Below, one piece after another: positions 1 to 7,919 of a stretch of DNA of 64,000 nt. The notes under the pieces are model-generated. The model searched no databases and had not been told where the DNA came from. It saw only the letters and a list, made by a program, of their open reading frames with translations. The stretch is from Legionella nagasakiensis (lineage in GTDB: Bacteria; Pseudomonadota; Gammaproteobacteria; Legionellales; Legionellaceae). The translations under genes were made by a program, and so were the position numbers. The stretch's first letter is position 1. Each line of letters opens with the position of its first letter. The DNA lies in assembly GCF_900639915.1 (NCBI RefSeq), contig NZ_CAAAID010000007.1, positions 1 to 64,000 of the forward strand, given 5' to 3'.

Positions 1-186
1 TTTTTTGGCAGCTTGAAGCAAGAACGAGTGCAATGGAAACATTATCAGACGCGTTCTGAAGCACATCGAGATGTACTAAATTACATCACGGTTTTTTATA
101 ATGATTTTCGGCTTCATTCAACGATTGGTTATAAAAGCCCTAATCAATTTGAAAAGGAAAGAGGGTTGTTAAAAATGGTTGCTTAA
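1..186 (+). CDS. IS3-family transposase OrfB, C-terminal fragment
   Basis: The frame is open from the first base and encodes the last 61 residues of an IS3-type transposase (rve/DDE integrase domain). The visible FFGSLKQERV block contains the third acidic residue (Glu) of the DDE triad. It is followed by the usual tail with YNDFRLHSTIGYKSP, which resembles the motif near the C-terminus of IS3-family OrfB proteins. The protein would catalyse cut-out and insertion of the element. The fragment is cut by the window edge rather than by visible mutation, so the gene may be intact. Confidence 0.85.
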   Translation, partial: FFGSLKQERVQWKHYQTRSEAHRDVLNYITVFYNDFRLHSTIGYKSPNQFEKERGLLKMVA

Positions 187-217
187 CTGGTGTGTCGCAA
201 TTTGTTTGACCACGTCA
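1..217 (+). mobile_element. IS3-family insertion sequence, 3' end only
   Basis: The window opens inside an insertion sequence; only the end of its transposase gene and the right terminus are visible. After the transposase stop, the sequence running to about 217 ends in a CA-terminated motif (GACCACGTCA), as expected for an IS3-type terminal repeat. The rpoN reading frame starts directly on the other side, so the element sits inside that gene. The left end lies outside the window, so the element's completeness and target duplication cannot be judged. Confidence 0.75.
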
Positions 218-958
218 ACTGCCTGGTTTTGGATTTAGTTGCTTAATAATATGGATTATATGATGAAGTCTTTCGTCATTCATATGATACTTTTTCATCA
301 ACTGCCGATAATGACGATGACCTAACAACTCGATATCTTCACAAACCATTTGCTTTGCTAGCAAGACATCCGGAGTTTGTTCAAAAAAATCAAGCTGAAC
401 CAGCAAGGCCTCTACCAAATCATTGGTTGCACATCCAATTGGGTCAAACCGTTGAATACGATGTTTCACCACCACAATCTCTTCTATATCAACCGGATAT
501 AAACGACTAGAAAGCATTGCATGAAGCTCTGTCAAGGGAAGCGTGAGAAAACCATCTTCATTAATGGCGTCAATGATAGCAAGACCAATGGCCCTATCAA
601 TATCAGACATTGGCGTTAAATCTAATTGCCATCGTAAATGGGCTCGTAAATCAGAGGTCGTACTGCAACAATTCTCGTAATTTAGAGAACTGTCATCCAG
701 ATCAAAATGATGTCTTTTATCAGGATATTGGCTTATTTGTAAGTTGGTGTTGCAGCGCTCATGAGAGAATGATGCAACAGAAGATTGCCATTCATCTTGA
801 TTATCGTCTTTTAATTCAAGCATGGGATTTGATTCAATCTCATGTTGAATTTCTTGTTGCAGCTCTACCGTAGATAACTGCAACAATCGAATAGACTGCT
901 GCAATTGCGGCGTAAGTTTTAACTGCTGGTTCATTTTTAGTTGCAGCGATACCTTCAT
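215..958 (-). pseudogene. rpoN: RNA polymerase sigma-54 factor, 3' half lost to IS insertion
   Basis: Sigma-54 directs core polymerase to -24/-12 promoters that need enhancer-binding activators. The 247 visible residues carry region I (glutamine-rich, residues 5-48, with LKLTPQLQQSIRLLQLS) and the core-binding domain (about 100-245, including RFDPIGCATNDLVEALL and INEDGFL). They stop at LNPKPGS, where the stop codon TGA is made by the terminus of the adjoining insertion sequence. The family is normally about 460-480 residues, so the whole DNA-binding half (helix-turn-helix and RpoN box) is absent. The product could bind core enzyme but should not recognise promoters. In Legionella, sigma-54 works with FleQ on flagellar genes, so motility is predicted to be affected unless a second rpoN exists. 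Confidence 0.9.
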
Positions 959-1055
959 GCCATTCCCTTAATTTATGAAATGATCGTGCTGACTTAGTTT
1001 AAACAATACCCGAGTAAAATATGGTTAACAAGTTTTATGGACAGTGGAGAAATAT

Positions 1056-1958
1056 CTACCTCAATTGCGTTGACTTGTCTGGTTGCAATCCTATATGGAG
1101 GTTAATTTCTTCAAATGGATCAGGAGCATTGATTAGATTATAAGCCTGTAAATCCGCTGCTTCATGCTCATGTTCAGCAATATAACATTCAGCAGCTTTA
1201 TCTGATATATAGCCTTTTCGAACAGGGTGTGAATCATTACGATATGAAAAATATTGACTGCCGGCAATACTATGATTTGCTAGTGGTCTAGAACCATGAC
1301 CGATGGCATGTGATTGTAAAGCCCCTTCAATTTCCTGCATAATATTCAACCAAGAAGCCGCATCAACGGCCTTATTTTGAAATTGATAAATTGTAATTTG
1401 TTTACAAGCAACCTCCGCTCTGCCTTCTTCACTGTCTGCCATTTTTCTTGCCAAAACATCAGGACTTAAAACTTTAATGCCAGTGACCCGATGTGCCATC
1501 AAAATTGGATAGATGAGCGCCCAGGCTTCAGAGATCTGTGTAGGCTCTATGGATATATGTAACTTCCAACCGGTTGGTTGTGCATGCATGGCAAGAAGTG
1601 CAGCGCGGCGGTCAAGCGGTGCGGTACGTTCACGAGGCGCTTTTTTTTCAAGAAAATTAATATGGATGTATGACCCAAGGGCATAAGCCTTATAACATCC
1701 TGTTTCTTTACCAAGAATATGGGGCAAATTGTCGTATCTATAAATCTCTTTCACCACAACCTCCTCTTGGTGTGAAACCCTTGGTGGGGCATCAAATACA
1801 CCCTCTACAGGCTGACTTTTTATTCCTCTAAACCGATGGATCAATTCTGCCGTTTTAAGCACTTGTTTCTTAGACAATAGCATTTTTTGTTTTAAGTCTT
1901 CCTCTCGCATCGCTTTCTTTTCTTCAGGCTTTTGCAGACTTCGCTTCGTTGTTTTCAT
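1056..1958 (-). CDS. SpvC/OspF-type phosphothreonine lyase-like protein, candidate secreted effector
   Basis: Residues 96-250 resemble the SpvC/OspF/HopAI1 family, which removes phosphate from MAP-kinase phosphothreonine by beta-elimination in host cells. Recalling the SpvC sequence, its key residues line up in order and at similar spacing: K104 and H106 with K132 and H134 (WKLHISIEP), K136 with K162 (IKVLS), R148 with R180, Y158 with Y191 (ITIYQF), R213 with R240 (YFSYRND) and R220 with R247, the last at exactly the same seven-residue distance. Residues 1-75 are charged and helical with no SpvC counterpart, and the tail from 255 is acidic. The ATG is preceded by AGGAG eight bases upstream. 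It lies 35 bp downstream of the MFS gene on the same strand. The fold and residue match are seen; the activity, substrate and secretion by Dot/Icm are inferred. Confidence 0.6.
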   Translation of the reverse strand: MKTTKRSLQKPEEKKAMREEDLKQKMLLSKKQVLKTAELIHRFRGIKSQPVEGVFDAPPRVSHQEEVVVKEIYRYDNLPHILGKETGCYKAYALGSYIHINFLEKKAPRERTAPLDRRAALLAMHAQPTGWKLHISIEPTQISEAWALIYPILMAHRVTGIKVLSPDVLARKMADSEEGRAEVACKQITIYQFQNKAVDAASWLNIMQEIEGALQSHAIGHGSRPLANHSIAGSQYFSYRNDSHPVRKGYISDKAAECYIAEHEHEAADLQAYNLINAPDPFEEINLHIGLQPDKSTQLR

Positions 1959-1993
1959 CTTTACAACTCCTGCTCTTTAATAATTCAAATAAA

Positions 1994-3271
1994 TTACCGC
2001 TCGGGAGTTAAAAGAGTATATTCCCGCATGGATTTACAAAATGTTTCTTCAATGACCAAAAAACTTAATATAAAAGCAAAAAAACCAAGCACTATCATTA
2101 GGCTAAATACCTGTTGATAATCACTAAGCTGGTAAACGCCATGACTACCGGATACGTTTGCCAGAAGATAGCCCAATAATGGGGCATTAATGGCCGCACA
2201 AAACATAATCATGGTATTGTTAAATGCAAGTCCGACAGCAAGATAACTTTCTTTGCAATACTCAGCAATAATTGCAAAACCAACGCTTTGACCACTGGCG
2301 CCAAGGCCGAGAAGGAAGAAGCAAATGGTGGTGGTCGTTTTGCCAATTGGAAGATAAAGAATACCGGTCAGAGCAATCAACATAACAACGGCACTTAAAA
2401 TCATAACAGGCGTTCGCTGCTCTAACCAGTCAGAGAGATAGCCAATTAAAGGGCAGCCGAATGCATATCCCAGCCATGCCAACGTTATCATGTAGGAAGA
2501 AAAAGTGGAGGAAAATCCTTTGGCCATTAAAAAAGACGTCCCCTCATTTTCGGATAAATATTCAATTGAAAAATAAACCATCGCCGAAAAAAGCGCGATA
2601 AACCAAATTTGCCTTTGGCTTATCAGGCGGCGAAGATTCAATAATATCGACGATGAGCGTGATAAAATCAAAAATTTTTCAGTGGTTTGTTTTTTATTAG
2701 CGACAAAACTTAATACTAAAACTGAAATGACAGCTGCCACCATCGCAAGAGAAATAAAAAATCCGCGCCAGCCAATACGGTTTGTGTCAGCCAATGCATT
2801 TAATGGGCCGGCAGCCAGCATGGGGCCGAGGGTACCTATAAATTGAGACAAACCAATAAATAAGGCGATATTTTTGCGCGGCATCCAATCATAAACAGCC
2901 ACCAAAAGACAGACGAACCCAAAAGAAGAACCAAATCCCATCATAACCCGAAAAAGAACAGCCATATCAAACTGATGGGTAAAAGCAAAACCCAAATTAG
3001 CCAAGCCGCAAGTAAACACAGCAAACAACAATGTTTTTTTCAGTCCGAACCGGTCAACAATGATACCAACAGGCAACTGCATGATGCCATAAATCAACTG
3101 ATAAGCCGTTGAACTCAAAACAGCAAATTTCAACGGTGAAAGTTGCAAGTCTTTCATAATGGGGTATTGAAAGGTACCTAGCACAGTTCGCAATAAAAAT
3201 TCATACATAAAAAACAAGGCACAAACAATCCATACGATCAGGCCACGGGGAGTAATTTTATTTGAATTCAT
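1994..3271 (-). CDS. major facilitator superfamily transporter
   Basis: This is a 425-residue protein with about twelve hydrophobic segments, the normal size for a 12-helix MFS carrier in the inner membrane. The loop between helices 2 and 3 has GIIVDRFGLKKTL, the MFS motif A (G-x3-D-R-x-G-x-K/R). A second copy of the pattern, GYLSDWLEQRTP, marks the start of the second half after a central hydrophilic linker around residues 190-215. The substrate cannot be read from sequence. Its ATG overlaps the stop of the upstream AspA-like gene by four bases (ATGA), indicating translational coupling, so the two proteins probably serve the same compound or pathway. The lyase-like gene follows 35 bp downstream. 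Confidence 0.85.
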   Translation of the reverse strand: MNSNKITPRGLIVWIVCALFFMYEFLLRTVLGTFQYPIMKDLQLSPLKFAVLSSTAYQLIYGIMQLPVGIIVDRFGLKKTLLFAVFTCGLANLGFAFTHQFDMAVLFRVMMGFGSSFGFVCLLVAVYDWMPRKNIALFIGLSQFIGTLGPMLAAGPLNALADTNRIGWRGFFISLAMVAAVISVLVLSFVANKKQTTEKFLILSRSSSILLNLRRLISQRQIWFIALFSAMVYFSIEYLSENEGTSFLMAKGFSSTFSSYMITLAWLGYAFGCPLIGYLSDWLEQRTPVMILSAVVMLIALTGILYLPIGKTTTTICFFLLGLGASGQSVGFAIIAEYCKESYLAVGLAFNNTMIMFCAAINAPLLGYLLANVSGSHGVYQLSDYQQVFSLMIVLGFFAFILSFLVIEETFCKSMREYTLLTPER

Positions 3272-4293
3272 ACGTTTTCAATTTGTTGAGATTCGTTCCA
3301 TGCCTCCAAAGCAGTCTCCGCACGTGTATTATCAATAAAAGTAGCTATTTTGAAAATGGTCTGGCCTTCATGAATAAGCGGATGACGATTTACACCAACC
3401 ACAATCCCATTATGTGGTGCTTTTACCGGCTCAACCGTATCAGCACTAAAAGGATCGCTAATAAGACCAATCACTTGGTTTTTGCGAATCTTTTGGCCTA
3501 ATTCGACCTCTGTATTAAGCACACCACTACGATGGGAATATATCCATTCTTGATCTTGCGAAAAAATAGGTTTAAAACCACTATCGTCGACGGTTGTATC
3601 ATTAGGAAGCATTTCAAGCGCTTTCATGACATTTTTGATTCCTGCCAAGCCAAGCTCGATTTCTGACTCACCAAACCGCATTGCCTCCCCCGCTTGATAC
3701 ACTAAAAGAGGCATACTTAAGTTTTCTGTGGTTTGGCGTAATGTATTATTTTCTGTAACCACGTTCGTAATAACAGGTGCTGCAAAACATTGAGCAAGTT
3801 TCTTACTTTCAGGGTCAGCCAGATTGCAATAAATCTGCGGTAAAATATCATGATTCAGAGAACCAGTTTGCAGCTCAATGCAGTAATTTGCTTTAGATAA
3901 AATCTCTCGGGTAAAAAAGTAGGCAATTCGCTGGCCATACGTTCCATCTTCTTGTCCGGGAAAGCAATGCTCAAGATTTGTTTCATAATTCAGATTGTTT
4001 GAATGACTGGTCAGTCCAAGCACATTTAGGACAGGGATAGCAATTAAAGTACCATGCAACTGTTTTAATTCATCCGACTGCAGCAATCGATTAATGATTT
4101 CAAGTCCATTGAGTTCATCCCCTTTTACGGTAGAAAAAATAAGCAAGCATGGCCCTGCCTGCTTACCATGAACCACTTTGATGGGCATATAAAAAGAAAC
4201 ACAGGAATAAAATTCTGGGAGAGGCAGCGCCAAATTAGCGGTTTCACCGGGATGTATCGTCACATTACAAATAGGCAAATTAGAATTTTTCAT
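3268..4293 (-). CDS. AspA/AstE-like protein with altered active site
   Basis: The protein has 341 residues of the succinylglutamate desuccinylase/aspartoacylase (M14-like carboxypeptidase) family, which normally binds one zinc and cleaves amide bonds. The first zinc motif, usually G-x-H-G-D-E, reads STVKGDELNG with Lys57 in place of the zinc histidine; Glu60 is kept. The second, usually D-L-H-T-G, reads ELQTGS with Gln142. The position of the usual catalytic glutamate (E-A-G-E) reads YQAGEAMRFGE with Gln200. The C-terminal biotinyl/lipoyl-like half (HRSGVL, APHNGIVVGVNRHPLIHEG) is well preserved. Zinc hydrolysis therefore looks unlikely; a binding or regulatory role is more plausible. The gene overlaps the MFS gene by four bases. 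No strong Shine-Dalgarno sequence precedes its ATG. Confidence 0.75.
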   Translation of the reverse strand: MKNSNLPICNVTIHPGETANLALPLPEFYSCVSFYMPIKVVHGKQAGPCLLIFSTVKGDELNGLEIINRLLQSDELKQLHGTLIAIPVLNVLGLTSHSNNLNYETNLEHCFPGQEDGTYGQRIAYFFTREILSKANYCIELQTGSLNHDILPQIYCNLADPESKKLAQCFAAPVITNVVTENNTLRQTTENLSMPLLVYQAGEAMRFGESEIELGLAGIKNVMKALEMLPNDTTVDDSGFKPIFSQDQEWIYSHRSGVLNTEVELGQKIRKNQVIGLISDPFSADTVEPVKAPHNGIVVGVNRHPLIHEGQTIFKIATFIDNTRAETALEAWNESQQIENV

Positions 4294-4427
4294 AAATACT
4301 TAAAATTTATCTCATTCCTCACTGTATACAAAGAGAACATCTTAACAAATTTTGCAATAACGGGCAAAAAACAGGGGATTCAGCAATAAAATCAAGTCGG
4401 CTTTGCCTATGAGGCTTATAAAAAATT

Positions 4428-4625
4428 CTAGTCTTTAGGCTTAAAAGGTGACAAATGCACCTTAGAAAAAGGATCGTATTCTTCCTGATGATTTGCATTT
4501 ACTGAACGTTTGTTTTCCTCATGGATACGCTTGAATAATTCATCGATGTCTTCCGGGCATTCCTTCTCATTATCCGTTTGTTTTTTTCTCATTTTATCCG
4601 TCATTTCTTTTGACCCTGTTGACAT
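4428..4625 (-). CDS. small charged hypothetical protein
   Basis: A frame of 65 codons from ATG 4625 is preceded by AAGGTGGAG four bases upstream, a strong ribosome-binding site. The longer frame from 4664 has none, so 4625 was chosen. The product is rich in Lys, Glu, Asp and Asn, has no membrane segment or cysteine pair, and contains a likely amphipathic helix (DIDELFKRIHEENKRS). It ends in a proline-containing tail (HLSPFKPKD). I do not recognise the family. The good ribosome-binding site and protein-like composition argue that it is real. Confidence 0.5.
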   Translation of the reverse strand: MSTGSKEMTDKMRKKQTDNEKECPEDIDELFKRIHEENKRSVNANHQEEYDPFSKVHLSPFKPKD

Positions 4626-4763
4626 AATCTCCACCTTAAGCAATGACTGTCTAATATTAAGCATAGCAGTTAAAAAATTAACCTGCTTATTAACTCATGA
4701 GTGATTTAAACCAATCATTAAAAAAGCTAGAATAAAAATCCAGAATCCATCTTCATAGTGACT

Positions 4764-5405
4764 ATGCGCCATTTTAGCTTATTTGATCATGTTTTATGCG
4801 AAATTGATACAGCAATACGTACCTTGCTTGTGCCTAAGAAGCGGGTCGCCCGCCGGCCAAACCCAGGAGAAATCATTCCAGACCACCCCATGAGCGAACA
4901 AGAAAAACGTCACGTCGCCGGATTAATGCGTGTCAATCATGCTGGAGAAGTATGTGCTCAGGCACTGTATCAAGGTCAGGCTTTAACCGCGAAATTAACT
5001 CGGGTGAAAGCACAAATGGCTGAGGCAGCCGCCGAAGAAATTGATCATCTGGCATGGTGCGAGCAACGTTTAGATGAGCTGAACAGCCAAGTTAGCCGAC
5101 TCAATCCTTTATGGTATAGTGGTTCATTAATGATTGGCATGCTTGCAGGACTGGCGGGGGATCAATGGAGTCTTGGATTTGTTGCGGAAACGGAACGCCA
5201 AGTTTCAATGCATCTAGAAAAACATCTAAAAAAAATTCCTCCAGAAGATGACAAAACCAAAGCGATTTTAGCTCAAATGAAAGCGGATGAAACACATCAT
5301 GCCCAAATGGCTCACGAGGCCGGGGCTGCAGAATTACCTTATTTTATCAAACAACTAATGAATGGCGTATCAAAACTAATGACCCAAAGCAGCTATTATA
5401 TATAG
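4764..5405 (+). CDS. coq7: Coq7-type demethoxyubiquinol hydroxylase
   Basis: This di-iron monooxygenase hydroxylates 2-polyprenyl-3-methyl-6-methoxybenzoquinol in ubiquinone synthesis, at the inner membrane. The family's internal duplication and metal ligands are visible: RVNHAGEVCAQALYQGQ and AEEIDHLAW (Glu, Glu-x2-His) in the first half, then FVAETERQVS and KADETHHAQM in the second. The length of 213 residues is normal for bacterial Coq7. Translation could start at GTG 4758 or ATG 4764; ATG was chosen, though neither has a clear Shine-Dalgarno sequence. UbiX, another ubiquinone-pathway enzyme, is encoded at 41.4 kb. A proline/arginine-rich linker (KKRVARRPNPGEIIPDHP) precedes the catalytic domain, which is common in proteobacterial members. 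Confidence 0.93.
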   Translation: MRHFSLFDHVLCEIDTAIRTLLVPKKRVARRPNPGEIIPDHPMSEQEKRHVAGLMRVNHAGEVCAQALYQGQALTAKLTRVKAQMAEAAAEEIDHLAWCEQRLDELNSQVSRLNPLWYSGSLMIGMLAGLAGDQWSLGFVAETERQVSMHLEKHLKKIPPEDDKTKAILAQMKADETHHAQMAHEAGAAELPYFIKQLMNGVSKLMTQSSYYI

Positions 5406-5453
5406 GCCGTATTAATGAACTGACTCAGCATGATGCCTTGATGGGGGAAATGC

Positions 5454-6443
5454 ATGGAAACAGGTACACTTTTTATTCTCCTTGTCATTTTAATAGCTTA
5501 CTTATTTGATTTTATTAATGGATTTCATGATGCAGCCAATTCTATCGCCACAATTGTCACCACAGGCGTTCTAACGCCTCGACAAGCAGTACTTTGGGCA
5601 GCCTTTTTTAATTTTATTGCGTTTATGTTCTTTAATCTAATGGTGGCTAAAACCATTGGCCACGATCTAATCGATACCAACATAATGAACACCCAATTAA
5701 TTTTCTCAGCACTCATTGGCGCAATCAGCTGGAACTTACTGACGTGGTATTACGGCTTGCCCTCCAGCTCTTCTCATGCCCTGGTCGGTGGTTTGGCAGG
5801 GGCGGCAATCGCTCTACACGGCACGGCCGCATTAAAGCCAGCTGGATTTATTAAGGTAGCGGTTGGGATATTCATTTCGCCCGTTATAGGATTTTTAATG
5901 AGTGTATTGATTGCATTTATTTTATTGCGCATGCTTCATCGTCACAGTGAATACACCTTAAATAAAGCATTTAAACTATTCCAATTAGCTTCATCCGCAC
6001 TATTAAGTTTGACGCATGGGGGAAATGATGCACAAAAAACCATGGGCATCATTGCTGTATTATTATTTTCAGCATCATGGCTGGATGGTACATTTTATAT
6101 TCCTTTTTGGATTGTCATTTCCTGTCATGCCGTCATCAGCTTAGGAACGCTGGCTGGAGGCTGGCGAATCGTACATACCATGGGTACTAAAATAACCACA
6201 CTCAACCCCATGAAGGGATGCATTGCTGAAACTGGTGCCGCATCGATTATTTTCGTTTCGACTGAGCTTGGAATCCCAGTCTCGACGACGCAAACCGTGA
6301 CGGGCGCCGTTGCCGGAGTGGGACTTACTGCGGGCTTAAAAGGAACGCATTGGCCAGTTCTGGGAAAAATATATCTTTCCTGGCTTCTGACCATTCCAGC
6401 AGCAGGCATTATTGCGGCAATCTTACAAACACTTCTTCAGTAA
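5454..6443 (+). CDS. pit: PiT-family low-affinity inorganic phosphate transporter
   Basis: A 329-residue inner-membrane carrier with roughly ten hydrophobic helices. Both PiT signature repeats are present: FINGFHDAANSIAT near residue 20 in the first half and LTHGGNDAQKTMGI near residue 190 in the second. These inverted repeats form the phosphate- and cation-binding core. The length matches the short bacterial PiT type without a large cytoplasmic loop. A purine-rich GGGGGAA lies a few bases upstream of the ATG, and the gene follows coq7 by 48 bp. There is no PhoU-like DUF47 partner gene beside it, although many short PiT genes have one, so regulation of uptake must come from elsewhere. Confidence 0.9.
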   Translation: METGTLFILLVILIAYLFDFINGFHDAANSIATIVTTGVLTPRQAVLWAAFFNFIAFMFFNLMVAKTIGHDLIDTNIMNTQLIFSALIGAISWNLLTWYYGLPSSSSHALVGGLAGAAIALHGTAALKPAGFIKVAVGIFISPVIGFLMSVLIAFILLRMLHRHSEYTLNKAFKLFQLASSALLSLTHGGNDAQKTMGIIAVLLFSASWLDGTFYIPFWIVISCHAVISLGTLAGGWRIVHTMGTKITTLNPMKGCIAETGAASIIFVSTELGIPVSTTQTVTGAVAGVGLTAGLKGTHWPVLGKIYLSWLLTIPAAGIIAAILQTLLQ

Positions 6444-6449
6444 ATACGT

Positions 6450-7847
6450 TCAATGGCATTCGGCAGAACATTCGTCGTCTCGATGTAATGTACTGTTTAC
6501 CCGACTAAAGGCGAAATAAACCACCACACCAATTATCATCCAAATAATAAAACGCAACATAGTAAACCAAGGCAGATTAAAGATTAAATAAGCACAGGAT
6601 AAAATTCCCAGTATTGGGATATAAGGCATAAGCGGCGTTTTAAATGGTCTTGGCAACTCCGGTCTAGTATAACGCAAAATGATAACGCCAGAGCACACGA
6701 TAATAAATGCAAACAGCGTGCCAATGTTCACAAGTTCCGCAAGATCACCAATAGGAACCAGAGCGGATGTTAACGCCATAACCAGCCCACAAAGAATAAT
6801 AATGCGCACAGGGGTTCTTGTTCTGGTATTAATCACGGAAAAAAATTGTGGCAACAAGCCATCACGTGACATGGCAAAAAATACTCGACTTAATCCATAA
6901 AACAACACCAACATCACGGTCGTTAAACCCGCTATAGCACCCACCCCAATCATGCCGGCTATCGTTTTGTGACCCAGCATTAACAAGGAGTGACTGATAG
7001 GAGATGCAACATTAAGCGTACTATAATGAACAATTCCCGTTAAAAGACCTGAGACCACAATATAAAGCAAGGTACAAATCAGCAGTGAACCAATGATGCC
7101 TATGGGCAGATCCCGCTGAGGATTTAATGCTTCCTCTGCCGCAGTTGAAACAGCGTCAAAACCAACATACGCAAAAAAAATGAGCGAGGCGCCCTGCATG
7201 ACTCCATTCCAACCAAAAGGAGAAAATGGAATCCAGTTTTTGGGATTAACTTCTATGACAGCAATCGTAATAAAAAGGAAAATAACCAACAGCTTAATCA
7301 ATACCATGACCGAGTTAAAGCGCGAGCTGGATTTAACGCCCCAAATCAACAGCACAGACAAGACACCAATAATGCTCATTGCCAACAAATTAATAACACC
7401 ACCATCCATAGGCCCATGCAGGAGAAAGAAAGGCAAATGAATTTTCATCGCCAGTAAAAAATCATTAAAATAACTGCTCCACCCCACAGAAACGGCGGAA
7501 ACAGCAATAGAATATTCAAGCAACAAATCCCAACCTACAATCCAGGCAATAACCTCGCCAAATCCAGCATACGCATACCCGTAAGCACTACCACAACCAC
7601 CAATCGATGCGGCAAGCTCAGCATAGGATAAAGCCGAAAAAGCACAGGCAAGTCCTGCCATAATGTATGAAAAGACAATGGCAGGGCCAGTTTGGGTGGC
7701 AGCAACAATACCAGTAAGCACAAAGATCCCTGCGCCAATAATGGCGCCGATGCCAAGAAAGGTCAGATCCATTGCGGACAAACATTTAAGCAAATGTTCA
7801 CTGCAATCCGTCAAACTGTTAATCTCTTTTTTACGCAACAAGTCCAT
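6450..7847 (-). CDS. APC-family amino acid permease (cationic amino acid transporter type)
   Basis: A 465-residue protein with about twelve to thirteen membrane helices. Helix 1 carries the APC substrate-binding sequence (LGIGAIIGAGIFVLTG, residues 33-48). Later come SYAELAASIGGCGSAYGYAY in helix 3 and the conserved FFAYVGFDAVSTAAEEALNPQRDLP segment around residues 225-250, which is typical of the YfnA/CAT subgroup that imports amino acids such as lysine, arginine or branched-chain residues. The family is clear; the exact substrate is not. It converges on pit with only 6 bp between the stops and no obvious hairpin there. Intracellular Legionella rely on amino acids for carbon, so multiple such permeases are expected; a second lies at 35.4 kb. 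Confidence 0.88.
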   Translation of the reverse strand: MDLLRKKEINSLTDCSEHLLKCLSAMDLTFLGIGAIIGAGIFVLTGIVAATQTGPAIVFSYIMAGLACAFSALSYAELAASIGGCGSAYGYAYAGFGEVIAWIVGWDLLLEYSIAVSAVSVGWSSYFNDFLLAMKIHLPFFLLHGPMDGGVINLLAMSIIGVLSVLLIWGVKSSSRFNSVMVLIKLLVIFLFITIAVIEVNPKNWIPFSPFGWNGVMQGASLIFFAYVGFDAVSTAAEEALNPQRDLPIGIIGSLLICTLLYIVVSGLLTGIVHYSTLNVASPISHSLLMLGHKTIAGMIGVGAIAGLTTVMLVLFYGLSRVFFAMSRDGLLPQFFSVINTRTRTPVRIIILCGLVMALTSALVPIGDLAELVNIGTLFAFIIVCSGVIILRYTRPELPRPFKTPLMPYIPILGILSCAYLIFNLPWFTMLRFIIWMIIGVVVYFAFSRVNSTLHRDDECSAECH

Positions 7848-7919
7848 GTTAATATGCCCAAATCAAAGGTGTTATTTTTATAATCATTGGATTACTTCCC
7901 TAAAAAACATATCAATTAA

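Noticed and set aside
1056-1958. 2H phosphoesterase for the KLHISI motif
   Set aside because: A second H-x-S/T motif at the expected spacing is not evident, while the remaining SpvC residues all line up.
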